64,000 bases of DNA from Bacillota bacterium (lineage in GTDB: Bacteria > Bacillota > Clostridia > Oscillospirales > Acutalibacteraceae): assembly GCA_023410445.1 (NCBI GenBank), contig JAEYPT010000006.1:359535-423534 (forward strand). Reading direction: 5' to 3'. Below are positions 32,913 through 41,961 of the stretch, in pieces (position 1 is the first letter of the stretch; each line of letters opens with the position of its first letter). The position numbers and the translations under genes are program-made. Under the pieces are notes generated by a model that was not told the origin of the DNA, made no database searches, and saw only the letters and a program-made list of their open reading frames with translations.

Positions 32913-35900
32913 TTAGAATATCCCGTATTGTCTGGCGGAGTTTCCGTTTTCTTTCACTCCGTTCACAACAGTTAGTCTGATAGAAGCATGGGTAAGAAAC
33001 TTGCTTTTGCTGTCGTATACGTCGATCATAATATAAGTGTGTCCGGGCTTTCGTCCGGTTGCTTTGACATTTCCGTTTTTCAGCACGGTTACGTCTGCGG
33101 TTCCTTTGGTTGAAGAGTATGCCTTAATGATAGGATTAGAAATACCGGTCAGCTTCACGCCGATTTCATAGCTCTTATTCGGTTTCATGATATAGCTTCT
33201 TGTGTCTAATGTTATCGTGCGTGCCTGTTTCGGCAGAAGCACATAATTTGAGCAGTGGCTGATCTGTACGGTCACATTCCCATCCGCATCCACCGTATAG
33301 GCGTCTTTTCCCAGAGACTCAATTTGCTTTGTTGCCGGATTGTAGTAATAGAAGTAAAGCGTCTGCCCCGGTTTAAAACCTTTGTCCAGCGCAGAGAATT
33401 TGACGCTTGCAACAGATGGAAGAACACCGCTGTGATCAAAGGAAAGTACCAGACCCTTGTTTAACGGTGTAATTGCGTTTACCGCGGGAATCTCCGTGGT
33501 AAGGTGCACACTCATTGCAATATTGACGTCTGTTACCGGAGTCGTGGATTTTGCCAAATCCGTACCCTTGAATGTCCAAGTATATGCAAACTGCTGGGTG
33601 TCCGCATCTTTTATTTTAATCGTCAGGTCTGTCTGGCTCTCTTTTGCCGCCTCAAAGATTTCTTTGTCGGCCTTGATGGTAAGCGCAGCATTCGCATTTG
33701 CATCCTTTGCGGCATCGGACGGAACGGTTACAGTCAGTTCGACATTCTGCTTTGCGGCAAGCTGCTGCTTGATTTCATCGTTCGGCAGATCGATGGTAAT
33801 CGACGTCTTTTTTGTCATGTCCACAGTGGTTCCGTTGGTGGGGGTCAGGGTATTATCCGTAGTAATGTTTGATACTACAACTTGGATATCCGTGGTTTTT
33901 CCGCTGACTGTGACACTGCTCGGTTTGGTTGTTACGACAGCCGTGTTGCCAGTACCGTCAACTTTTGTTTCATTTGTGACTGTGGCTGTGGGAGTTGTTG
34001 TCTTGCTGCTGGTATGATTGCTGGATCCGCCGCTTATAGCAGCCACCGTTACTGTAATCTGCGGCAAGGCTACGCCGCTTGCTAATTCATAGCCACTTGG
34101 CAGCACGGCGGTAAAAAGGTAAGTGCCCGCCGTGGTCGGTACATAAGCCGGGCTTTCCGTCCATGTGATGCCGGTAATGGTTTGCGCTGCTCCGGATATG
34201 GTTGCAGTCAAAGAAGTTGGCAATTTTAAGTCACTGCGCGTGGTACCATTTGCCACCGCACGCGTTTTTGTGTCATCTGGCAGTGGATCGAATCCGCTGA
34301 TCTTCTGGATTACTGTGACGCTGTCCAGCGAGGGTAAAAAGACTTGGAGCTGCGGATAATACCAGGAAGTCACGGTATTTGCCGTCGCTGCCCATTCGTC
34401 ATCAAAATCAAAGCCCGTCATATTATTTTTCGCCGCTGTTCCCGTCATTTTGGCGGTTGTAAGACCAGTAGCGTCGCTGCTGTTAGCAATCATTTTCCCA
34501 AATACAACCTCGTCTAGGTGCATCGTTTCCCCGATGTTTGCCGTTTGACCTGTCGTCTGTGTGTCAAAATAGCATTGGAATATGCGCCTTGTATTTATTC
34601 CAGCGAACCCTCCAACATCCACAACTGTGCCATTTTCCGTATTGGGCTGATTATAAAGATCGCTGAGCTTCGTTGTTGTTTGGGTGCCTGTTACAGCGCT
34701 GGTGGCATAGCAGTCTTCAATTACATCATAATTCAGTCCTACAAAACCACCCAAAACTGTAGCTGTCCGCTTACCCACCGCGCTGCCCTGCACGCTTCCT
34801 GTTGCGTAGCAGTTCCCGATGCTGCCTTGATTTTTCCCCACAAATCCGCCGGCATTGAGTTGTGTTATATCATCCGTATGGCCGGCATCTGCGGCACTGC
34901 CTGCCACGCTGCCCGTGGTATAACAGTTTGCAATTTCGCCGTCTTGATTCTTGCCCACAAATCCGCCGTTACAGATTTCTTTGCCCGAACCCGTCACTGC
35001 GCCTGTGGCATAGCTGCTTGTGATCTTCCCCTCGTTTAATCCCGCAAGTCCGCCGTTATAGAGAGAGGAACCTGTTTCGCTGCCCGAATTAGTGCCCCGC
35101 ACAGTTCCTTCAGCAGAGCAGTTTGTAATACTGCCTCCGTTTTCTCCCACAAGTCCGCCTGCCTGACCGTTCATATCATCTGTGACAGAAGCGATTACAT
35201 TACATTTGGAATGGCAGTTGCTCACGGTAGCATTTTCATCCATACTCCCTGCAAGCCCACCGACATACATCTCACCAAATGAATACTTCAATCCGGTCAC
35301 TGCACTGTCCTTGACCGTGCCCGCCACGGTCAAGTTTTTCACGACAGTCCCACTGCCGCCAAGATAGCCGAACAGTCCGGCGTACTGTGAAGCGGTGTCA
35401 ATGCTGAGGGTTAGTGTTTGACCGTTTCCGTCAAAAGTTCCGGTAAACGGGTCACCTTGATTACCAATTGGGGTAATATTTCCGGCATCGATGTTCGTCA
35501 TCAGCTTGTAACTTGCGTTCAAATTATTACTGACAAGCCCCAATTGGTCGACATCCGTAATTAAATAGGGATCTTCTGCCGTACCGCTGCCGCTTGTAAA
35601 AGTTGCGGTCAGTACGGGATAACCGCTGTTTCTGCCGGAAATGATTTTCCAGCAGTAATTAAGGTTCTGCATTGCAGCGGAACGATTCAGATCGTTTGCA
35701 AAAGCTGCGGTTTTCAGGTAATCCGGTGTTTTAGCCAAGATTCCGGTTTGATCTGCGATGCCGCCGACTCCGTAAGCCGCGCCGCACTGGCTGTTGTAAT
35801 ATCCGTCTGTAATGATGCCGGTTTCACTGCCCACAAGACCGCCTTTAGAAGCTGCACGAGAGCCATTCACGGTACCTGTGGCATAGCAGAGAGTGATCTT

Positions 35901-38045
35901 GTCACCGTTGTGTCCCACAAGACCGCCAATATCGCTGTCTGTTTCGTCGGCCTGCGCATTGCCGGTGGCATAGCAGCCTGTAACGCTGCCTTCATTTTCA
36001 CCCACTAAGCCTCCAACAGCAACATACTGGCCACCCATTACGGTACCGGCGGCGCTGCTGGCAATGATAACCGCATTACTTCCGCTGTATCCTACTAATC
36101 CTCCAACAGCAGTGGGGCTTCCCTCAGTGCCTGCTCCGGAGGCTGTTACAGTGCCTGTGGAGGAGCAGTTCTGTATGTAGGCGTAGGAGAGGTTATTCCC
36201 TACCAGTCCACCGGCATAAGAGGACAAGCCGCTGGCAGTCACGGTAACGTCGGCTGTGCTGTCTGTAATGGCACCGGCACTGTCGCCCACCAGTCCCCCG
36301 ACCATGGCAGTACTGCCTGTAGCACTTACTGTGCCAGAGGCGTGGCAGTTGTCAATTTTGCCGCAGTTTACCGCCGCAATGATTCCCGCGAAGTTGTCGT
36401 CGCCGGTTGAAGCAACGTTTGCGGCAACTGTGAGGTTCTCAATCACCGCATCCGTGCCGGTATAAGCAAACAAACCTACATACTGGGTATTGGTGATTGG
36501 ATTCGTTACCGTTACAGTCTTCCCGTTGCCGTCAAAAGTGCCGGTATAGTATGTTTCATTGTCAATTCCAATTGGCTCAATGGCGTCAACGGTAATGTTT
36601 GCCGTTAACCGATAGCTTGCGTTCAAATCAAACTTTACATGTTTCAACTGGTTTGCCGATGAAATTAAATAGGGATCCTCCGCCGTACCGGTGCCGCCGT
36701 CAAAGACGGACACAAGCATCGGATAGCCGTTGTTTACGCTGGAATCGCTCTTCCAGTAGTAGTTAACATTGCCTAAACGATCCGTGGCAGTGTTGAGCAT
36801 GTCAGCAAAAGCTGCGGTTTTCATATCATCCGGAGCGACCGCTGTGACTGTCGTTGCACCGACACCATTTCCAACGCCCGGGCCCGCATTACGATTGTAA
36901 TACCCACTGATGATGCCATTGGGGCTTTCATTTTTACACACAAACCCACTGTTCGTATTCGTGCTGGTACCCGTCACCGTGCCGGCGGCATAGCAGACTT
37001 GAATGGCGCCGGAATTGTCACCCACAAATCCGCCGTACATAGCGTTCAATCCATGAGCACTGCCACGATTATCACCCGTCACCTCGCCGGTAGCAAAGCA
37101 GCCCGTGATGGTACCATAGTTGTCACCCATAAAGCCTGCAACATCACTGCATGTATGACGGTCTGTTACAGCACCGGTGGCAAAGCACCCTGTAATGCTG
37201 CTCCAGCTTTCTCCGGCAAACCCACCGGTACAGTTCCAAAAGTCAGTTCCTGCAGCCCCAGTTCCGATGTTCCGATCACCCGTCACGTCACCCGTGGCAT
37301 AACTGGCAAGAATAACCGCGTTCTGATCGCTGCATCCTACAAAGCCGCCGACAGAGCTATGGACATTGGCGGTTAAACTTTCACCGCCTGCCACGGGGCC
37401 TGTGGCGGAGCAGTTCTGAATGTAAGCATATTCGCTGTTATGACCTACCAGTCCGCCCGCGTGGGTATTGTCTCCGCCCGTCACGGCAACAGCGGCGGAA
37501 CTGTTGATAATGGTACCGGCATTTGCGCCTACCAGCCCGCCGATATAGACGGTATCGCCGCTGTCCTTTACGGTGCCAGAAGCGTGGCAGCCGTAAATTT
37601 TGCCATAGTTTACTGCTGCAAGAGCGCCGCAGTCAAAATGGCTCTGTAATATATTGATGTCCGCTGTAACATTAAGATTTTGAACAATGCCCGTATCATC
37701 GATATAGCCAAACAGTCCGGCATACGCGACCGTACTGGAGCTGCTATGAATCGTTATGGTCTTCCAGTTGCCATCAAAGTTGCCCGCAAATTGATGATTG
37801 AAATCGCAGATTTGGGGCGTTCCGCTGTCAACAGTAATATCATTTACCAGTTTATAATAGATACCTGCACCTGAATGATCGCTCACTTCTTTAAGCTGGT
37901 CTAAGGTTGAAATTAAATAGGGGTCTGCTTTTGTTCCGCTGCCACTGGAAGCAGCGAACGCGGAAATACTGCTCATTGGCACAATGCTGAGCAGCATGGC
38001 GATCGTAAGAAATAAGGACAACGCTTTGCGACTGATCACTTTCAT
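32913..38045 (-). CDS. Giant secreted GLUG-repeat surface protein with the shared C-terminal module
   Basis: An exported protein of about 1710 aa. GAGAGGAAG precedes the ATG at 38045. A signal peptide (ending SAFAAS) is followed by three large blocks (about 36-440, 450-830 and 835-1230). Each opens with G-T-x-x-D-P-Y-L-I-x-x-x-x-Q-L and is packed with GLUG-type repeats (GGLVGxNxG, then I-x-x-C-Y-A-T-G-x-V). This architecture is seen in clostridial adhesins and IgA-protease-like proteins. A beta domain and a Ser/Thr linker lead to the shared C-terminal module (about 1345-1710), which ends N-S-A-R-Q-Y-G-I-F. There is no LPXTG or SLH signal. Likely an adhesin or matrix protein (inference). Confidence 0.92.
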   Translation of the reverse strand: MKVISRKALSLFLTIAMLLSIVPMSSISAFAASSGSGTKADPYLISTLDQLKEVSDHSGAGIYYKLVNDITVDSGTPQICDFNHQFAGNFDGNWKTITIHSSSSTVAYAGLFGYIDDTGIVQNLNVTADINILQSHFDCGALAAVNYGKIYGCHASGTVKDSGDTVYIGGLVGANAGTIINSSAAVAVTGGDNTHAGGLVGHNSEYAYIQNCSATGPVAGGESLTANVHSSVGGFVGCSDQNAVILASYATGDVTGDRNIGTGAAGTDFWNCTGGFAGESWSSITGCFATGAVTDRHTCSDVAGFMGDNYGTITGCFATGEVTGDNRGSAHGLNAMYGGFVGDNSGAIQVCYAAGTVTGTSTNTNSGFVCKNESPNGIISGYYNRNAGPGVGNGVGATTVTAVAPDDMKTAAFADMLNTATDRLGNVNYYWKSDSSVNNGYPMLVSVFDGGTGTAEDPYLISSANQLKHVKFDLNASYRLTANITVDAIEPIGIDNETYYTGTFDGNGKTVTVTNPITNTQYVGLFAYTGTDAVIENLTVAANVASTGDDNFAGIIAAVNCGKIDNCHASGTVSATGSTAMVGGLVGDSAGAITDSTADVTVTASGLSSYAGGLVGNNLSYAYIQNCSSTGTVTASGAGTEGSPTAVGGLVGYSGSNAVIIASSAAGTVMGGQYVAVGGLVGENEGSVTGCYATGNAQADETDSDIGGLVGHNGDKITLCYATGTVNGSRAASKGGLVGSETGIITDGYYNSQCGAAYGVGGIADQTGILAKTPDYLKTAAFANDLNRSAAMQNLNYCWKIISGRNSGYPVLTATFTSGSGTAEDPYLITDVDQLGLVSNNLNASYKLMTNIDAGNITPIGNQGDPFTGTFDGNGQTLTLSIDTASQYAGLFGYLGGSGTVVKNLTVAGTVKDSAVTGLKYSFGEMYVGGLAGSMDENATVSNCHSKCNVIASVTDDMNGQAGGLVGENGGSITNCSAEGTVRGTNSGSETGSSLYNGGLAGLNEGKITSSYATGAVTGSGKEICNGGFVGKNQDGEIANCYTTGSVAGSAADAGHTDDITQLNAGGFVGKNQGSIGNCYATGSVQGSAVGKRTATVLGGFVGLNYDVIEDCYATSAVTGTQTTTKLSDLYNQPNTENGTVVDVGGFAGINTRRIFQCYFDTQTTGQTANIGETMHLDEVVFGKMIANSSDATGLTTAKMTGTAAKNNMTGFDFDDEWAATANTVTSWYYPQLQVFLPSLDSVTVIQKISGFDPLPDDTKTRAVANGTTRSDLKLPTSLTATISGAAQTITGITWTESPAYVPTTAGTYLFTAVLPSGYELASGVALPQITVTVAAISGGSSNHTSSKTTTPTATVTNETKVDGTGNTAVVTTKPSSVTVSGKTTDIQVVVSNITTDNTLTPTNGTTVDMTKKTSITIDLPNDEIKQQLAAKQNVELTVTVPSDAAKDANANAALTIKADKEIFEAAKESQTDLTIKIKDADTQQFAYTWTFKGTDLAKSTTPVTDVNIAMSVHLTTEIPAVNAITPLNKGLVLSFDHSGVLPSVASVKFSALDKGFKPGQTLYFYYYNPATKQIESLGKDAYTVDADGNVTVQISHCSNYVLLPKQARTITLDTRSYIMKPNKSYEIGVKLTGISNPIIKAYSSTKGTADVTVLKNGNVKATGRKPGHTYIMIDVYDSKSKFLTHASIRLTVVNGVKENGNSARQYGIF

Positions 38046-38235
38046 ATTATTCTTCCTCTCAAAATTTAATATTCCGATGCTGTTTTCAGCATAAAAAACA
38101 TTGCCGCGTTCCATGACTGAATTATTTGATCAATCGAACACCTACGCGTTCTGATAGCTTTTCTCGGCTATCGGAATGACATTATGGTGCTCATTGCCTT
38201 CCGCGAGAACTTTCAAGGAGCGATTTCATCTTTTT

Positions 38236-38436
38236 TTATCCTTCTATTTTAATTTTTTTGGCCAGTAGCAGGGCACGAGGCCTGTCCAAGTGAAAGTCGG
38301 CACAGCGGCAGTACCAGCACTGCCATATTCCATTCGGTGTAACGGACCTTGGCTCATAAACCGGACAAATCTGCCAAGGCAACACATTGCCCTCGGTTTG
38401 GGGAGCAAAAAGGATTATGTTCTTCGGTCCGGCAAT
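38236..38436 (-). CDS. Possible 66-aa cysteine-rich protein with an ATT start, or gene remnant
   Basis: This minus-strand frame reads coherently: A-G-P-K-N-I-I-L-F-A-P-Q-T-E-G-N, then C-P-V-Y-E-P-R-S-V-T-P-N-G and W-Q-C-W-Y-C-R-C-A-D-F-H-L-D-R-P-R-A-L. The Cys spacing looks like a small metal-binding protein. AAAGGAG lies 6 nt before an ATT codon at 38434-38436, and no ATG is available in frame, so the start may be ATT or a mutated ATG. I cannot name a family. The longer frame 38415-38618 in another register looks spurious. Confidence 0.35.
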   Translation of the reverse strand: MAGPKNIILFAPQTEGNVLPWQICPVYEPRSVTPNGIWQCWYCRCADFHLDRPRALLLAKKIKIEG

Positions 38437-38885
38437 ATCACGCTCCTTTGCCCGAAAAAAACAGGATAAATTTTATTACAACCGCTTTCCCATACAATAC
38501 CAGATAAAATAAGAAAATGAGCCTTTCTACTTAAAAGACTCATTTTTATACTTAAAATTATATGTTCGCTTAAAATTTGCTCTTGACAAATCGCGTTTAT
38601 CAAATTTTGCACCAACAATCTAATCCCAAAAACATCGCCGTATGAAGGGAGGGTATCGGCTGGGTTCGTTGATCATCTTAGAATATCCAAAATACTGAAA
38701 TAGAGAAACTGGCAAGCATAATGCAGAGTTAGCAAAATATTGATAGTCACATTGTGCATAGCTGCTTTTCTTTTAGCAGCTGACCTCTTACAAAAGTACG
38801 GCCACAAGACAAAGCATCTTGGGGCCTATAATCCCAAGCTCTTTTTCTATATATTACAGGTGCATGCCCAGATGTTACAAGTATA
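38437..38885. other. Intergenic region with hairpins and a degenerate repeat
   Basis: No gene recognised. It contains the degenerate repeat at 38707-38730 (AACTGGCAAGCATAATGCAG plus AGTT). There is an AGCTGC/GCAGCT hairpin (38760-38781), and a terminator-like CTTGGG/CCCAAG hairpin (38818-38838) followed by CTCTTTTTC on the plus strand. The last two could end a transcript or structure the leader region ahead of the two-component operon. Confidence 0.45.
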
Positions 38886-38914
38886 TCGACATTTTTGACT
38901 CATTATTTTATAAT
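38886..38914 (+). promoter_or_regulatory. Promoter of the LytTR two-component operon
   Basis: TCGACA (38886-38891), a 17-bp spacer and a perfect TATAAT (38909-38914), about 60 bp before the regulator start. Confidence 0.55.
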
Positions 38915-38974
38915 GTAATATATTAAAAACACTGAATTTAAATAAATGGATTATGGAATTTACGAGGTATCATT

Positions 38975-39679
38975 TTGCTGAAAATAGCAATCTGCGACGA
39001 TGAGTTTATTTTTAGAAGTCAACTGCATGAAATGATTCAAGATATACTTACGAGTAAAAACGTGATAGGACAGATCAAGGAATATAGCAGTGGAGAAGAC
39101 ATTATCCGTTCTCGTGAAGTCTTTGATCTTTATTTCTTAGATATTAAGATGAATTCACTTACTGGCATAGAAACTGCAAAAAAAATTCGGTCAAAAAATA
39201 AAGTGTCCGGAATTATTTTTATCACTGCACTTAAGGAATATATATTTGAGGCATTTGATGTACAGGCCTTTCATTACCTCATCAAGCCGGTAGAAAAGGG
39301 GAAACTCAGAGAGGTTTTATCATCATTCCTGACTAAAAAAGATTTTCAAGAGCAATTCTTAATTGCGAAGAGAAAAGCTCAATCATACAAAATAAATTTC
39401 AAAGAAATTCTTTATATCGAATCGCAGTTAAGAAAAATCCGAATACATACAGCCTATGAGATAATTGAATGTTATTACAAGTTTTCAGACGTTGAAAGTA
39501 AGGTTGAGGAATACGGCTTTTTTAGATGCCATAAAAGCTATATTGTGAACCTGCGGTATGTCAGTAAATATACCGGAAATTCCATTACGCTGAAAAATTC
39601 AGAAACGATTTATTTGTCCAAGTATAAATATTCGGAATTCTCAAAAGCGTATATGTATTACTTAAAAAATGGAGAATAG
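38975..39679 (+). CDS. LytTR-family response regulator (AgrA/VirR-like)
   Basis: A 234-aa cytoplasmic response regulator. The receiver domain (about 1-120) has the acidic pair D-D in A-I-C-D-D-E, the phospho-acceptor Asp in L-Y-F-L-D-I-K-M and Lys in Y-L-I-K-P-V. The LytTR DNA-binding domain (about 135-230) has I-L-Y-I-E-S, F-F-R-C-H-K-S-Y-I-V-N-L and L-S-K-Y-K-Y. Start codon is TTG with ACGAGG upstream. It overlaps the kinase gene by 11 bp. Such pairs commonly govern peptide signalling, bacteriocins or surface proteins. No agrD/agrB-type gene is next to it. Confidence 0.93.
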   Translation: MLKIAICDDEFIFRSQLHEMIQDILTSKNVIGQIKEYSSGEDIIRSREVFDLYFLDIKMNSLTGIETAKKIRSKNKVSGIIFITALKEYIFEAFDVQAFHYLIKPVEKGKLREVLSSFLTKKDFQEQFLIAKRKAQSYKINFKEILYIESQLRKIRIHTAYEIIECYYKFSDVESKVEEYGFFRCHKSYIVNLRYVSKYTGNSITLKNSETIYLSKYKYSEFSKAYMYYLKNGE

Positions 39680-41066
39680 AAATTTGAATAGCCAACAGAT
39701 ATTTGATTTTATGGGACTGATATCAACAGGAGTGTCTTTACCGTTTCAATATTGGATTTCTTTCTCCTTCCTCAAGAAAGTCCTTGGCTTCAAAAAAAGC
39801 GGGGGGATATTTGTAATATTTTGCATTCTGCTTACAATGTCCAGATGGCTGGTCGAAACATTGCGTCTTCCACTTTATGGACAGATTTTAATTGACAACG
39901 TTTTTTGGCTTGTTGCTATTTGCATTTTGTTCGGAGCTAATTTTGCTGCAAAACTATTTGCTTTTGTCATACAGGCTTCTACAGTTTTATTAACGTCAAT
40001 CACCTTTATCGGTTTTGATAATATATTAGTTCCTTTTTTAACTCAAAGTTTAAATATGGCATATCCCGGGCATGTTTTTGCATTGCTTTTAACGGATTTA
40101 ATCCGAGAAGGAATGAACCTGGCTGTATTATGGATAGAACTTAAATTTGTTGCGAAACAAATCAATTTTCAGGAAAGCGCCCTTGACAGATTTCAAAGTA
40201 TTTACCTGCTTCTTCCTAACTTTGCGAGCTATGGTTTATGCGTGATCTTTTATCTTATACAGGAATTTAGAATTGGAAACACGAAGTATTCACTCTATTC
40301 GAGATTTCCGAACATATATTATATCATCCCGATTGTTAGCTTATCTTTGCTTGCATCCATGCTTTTCACCACATATACCTTTCGAAGAATGCTGGAAAGT
40401 ACGGAAATCCAGAAAAATAGCCTTTTGATGCAACAGCAATTTAAACAATTACTGAATCAGCAGAAAAATTCTGAGGAATTTTATGATGGACTAAAAAGTA
40501 TTCGTCACGATATAAAAAATCATTTAATCTGCCTTCAACGGTTGGCTGAAAACAACAATATCGAAGAGATTAAAAACTATTTAGTAAATCTTGAGGGTTC
40601 TATTGCAAAACTAAATTTGCAGATTCATACCGGAAATCCGATTTCAGATGCCGTTATCAATGAAAAATATAATATTGCAAAGCGTGACGGGATTCAGTTT
40701 GAGAATGATTTCATTTTGAGTGAGAATATCCATATCGAGCCTATGGATTTATGTACTATACTAAGCAATTCTCTGGATAATGCGATCGAAGCATGTAACA
40801 GAATAACGAATCCATTATTCAGAAAGACAATAAGCATAAAATCATGTATAAGGGATGCTTATCTGCTGATTGAGATATCGAACAGTACGGCAGAAAAACT
40901 CCGATATCACAATGCCGATATCCTCAGCAGTAAGTTCAATCCGAAAGAACATGGTATCGGAATGTCTAATATAATTTCAACCGTAAGAAAATATAATGGA
41001 GTTGTAGATGTTGTTCAAAGTGAGCGTGTTTTTACATTAAATATGATGCTCAAAATAAATTTGTAG
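39669..41066 (+). CDS. GHKL-type sensor histidine kinase (AgrC-like)
   Basis: A 465-aa membrane kinase with about six N-terminal TM helices (residues 10-240), a coiled-coil region rich in Gln (about 250-275) and a phospho-acceptor His in S-I-R-H-D-I-K-N-H (about residue 280). The GHKL ATPase N-box is N-S-L-D-N-A-I-E-A-C and the G-box is G-I-G-M-S-N-I. This is the layout of AgrC-type peptide-pheromone receptors. Partner of the overlapping LytTR regulator. The signal is unknown. Confidence 0.93.
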   Translation: MENRNLNSQQIFDFMGLISTGVSLPFQYWISFSFLKKVLGFKKSGGIFVIFCILLTMSRWLVETLRLPLYGQILIDNVFWLVAICILFGANFAAKLFAFVIQASTVLLTSITFIGFDNILVPFLTQSLNMAYPGHVFALLLTDLIREGMNLAVLWIELKFVAKQINFQESALDRFQSIYLLLPNFASYGLCVIFYLIQEFRIGNTKYSLYSRFPNIYYIIPIVSLSLLASMLFTTYTFRRMLESTEIQKNSLLMQQQFKQLLNQQKNSEEFYDGLKSIRHDIKNHLICLQRLAENNNIEEIKNYLVNLEGSIAKLNLQIHTGNPISDAVINEKYNIAKRDGIQFENDFILSENIHIEPMDLCTILSNSLDNAIEACNRITNPLFRKTISIKSCIRDAYLLIEISNSTAEKLRYHNADILSSKFNPKEHGIGMSNIISTVRKYNGVVDVVQSERVFTLNMMLKINL

Positions 41067-41096
41067 CTATAAAAAATACAAAAGGAGAAATAAATT

Positions 41097-41408
41097 ATGA
41101 GTGTTTCAGCGATACCTTCAGGCAACAGTCAATTCGCTGCTGCAGGTGCCTCAGATCAGGATAAAGGTAAAATCGAGGAAAAAATAAAGGAGATCAAGAA
41201 GAAAATACAACAGGAAGAACAAAGCTTTGACAGCGCAAAAGAAAAAAAATAGAAGATACGGCATCTTGAAGCTCAGTTATCTCAACAGGAGGCACAGGTA
41301 CAGCAAATTCAGCAATCCAACTCCGATTCCGGCAGTACGAATGAAGCAAAGGAAGTTATTAAGGATCCGTTCCGCTTACAGGGAATGGATTTCGATACTT
41401 ACGCTTAA
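41097..41408 (+). pseudogene. FlxA-like coiled-coil protein gene interrupted by an in-frame TAG
   Basis: AAAGGAG precedes an ATG at 41097. The product M-S-V-S-A-I-P-S-G-N-S then forms a Lys/Glu/Gln coiled coil typical of FlxA-like proteins. TAG at 41250-41252 (codon 52) stops it after K-E-K-K. The same frame continues K-I-R-H-L-E-A-Q-L-S-Q-Q-E-A-Q-V-Q-Q-I-Q-Q to a TAA at 41406, ending D-P-F-R-L-Q-G-M-D-F-D-T-Y-A. The coiled coil runs smoothly across the TAG, so a CAG (Gln) or AAG to TAG change is the simple explanation. The locus may encode only a 51-aa fragment. FlxA-like genes are flagellar-regulated in other bacteria. It lies 30 bp after the kinase gene. Confidence 0.75.
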
Positions 41409-41461
41409 TATTTATGGTGAATTTATTTCCGTAGGACCTGCCTGTCGTATGTGAGATACGA

Positions 41462-41508
41462 AGCCCTCTAGTCAGAGCCGAAACGCCGGTTTAGGTAACT
41501 AGAGGGCT
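41462..41508 (+). ncRNA. Structured element or terminator after the flxA-like gene
   Basis: AGCCCTCTAGT (41462-41472) pairs perfectly with ACTAGAGGGCT (41498-41508). The 25-nt apical part contains an inner CCG/CGG pairing and an unpaired GAAACG. The long loop is unusual for a terminator, and only GTTGTCTTCC follows. I could not match it to a riboswitch class. Confidence 0.35.
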
Positions 41509-41535
41509 GTTGTCTTCCTAAATCCTGATTGAAAG

Positions 41536-41565
41536 GGGGCAACAGGAAAGGAAGCCTGTTGCCCC
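41536..41565. other. Perfect hairpin without a T-run
   Basis: GGGGCAACAGG pairs with CCTGTTGCCCC across an 8-nt loop. There is no T-run on either side. Confidence 0.5.
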
Positions 41566-41605
41566 ACACACTTTAACTGAAACGATACTAGTACGCAAAA
41601 AACAA

Positions 41606-41644
41606 GCGCAGCCACAGAGTTTCCACTCCATGGCTGCGTCTTTT
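41606..41644 (+). terminator. Terminator-like hairpin
   Basis: GCGCAGCCA pairs with TGGCTGCGT around a partly paired AGAGT/ACTC loop, followed by CTTTT. Similar to the terminators at 23013 and 29751. Confidence 0.55.
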
Positions 41645-41854
41645 CAGCTTATTTAACTGCCTCAGATTAAAATAGACGGTACAAGATGAGCTACGAAAGC
41701 ATTTCCTTTCGTGGCTTTGATGGTGCGGGTGATCCAACGACTGAATGAAGCACCGGTTAATAGAAATTTATGGACCAGACAATCAAAAGGCCCAGCACAG
41801 TAGAAATAATTCCTTCTTATATTATTTTTTCATAATATCATGAATTTTCTATTG

Positions 41855-41882
41855 TGAATTTTTTGCTAAAGTCTGTCGATAT
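41855..41882 (+). promoter_or_regulatory. Sigma-28/sigma-D-like promoter of the second chemoreceptor
   Basis: TGAA (41855-41858), a 16-bp spacer and GTCGATAT (41875-41882), against the sigma-D consensus TAAA-N14-16-GCCGATAT (one mismatch in each box). It lies about 80 bp before the receptor start. Confidence 0.45.
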
Positions 41883-41961
41883 ATAAACAAGCCAATATTA
41901 GTTTTTAAACTTTTCAGCAACCTCAGCAAATTCCATACTTTTTATCAGGGAGGTCCTTACA

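Noticed and set aside
38415..38618. 67-codon minus-strand frame
   Set aside because: It overlaps a better frame (38236-38436) and its product is compositionally random.
41462..41508. Cyclic-di-GMP riboswitch
   Set aside because: The CCGG-containing loop looked suggestive, but the conserved GEMM tetraloop/receptor segments are absent.
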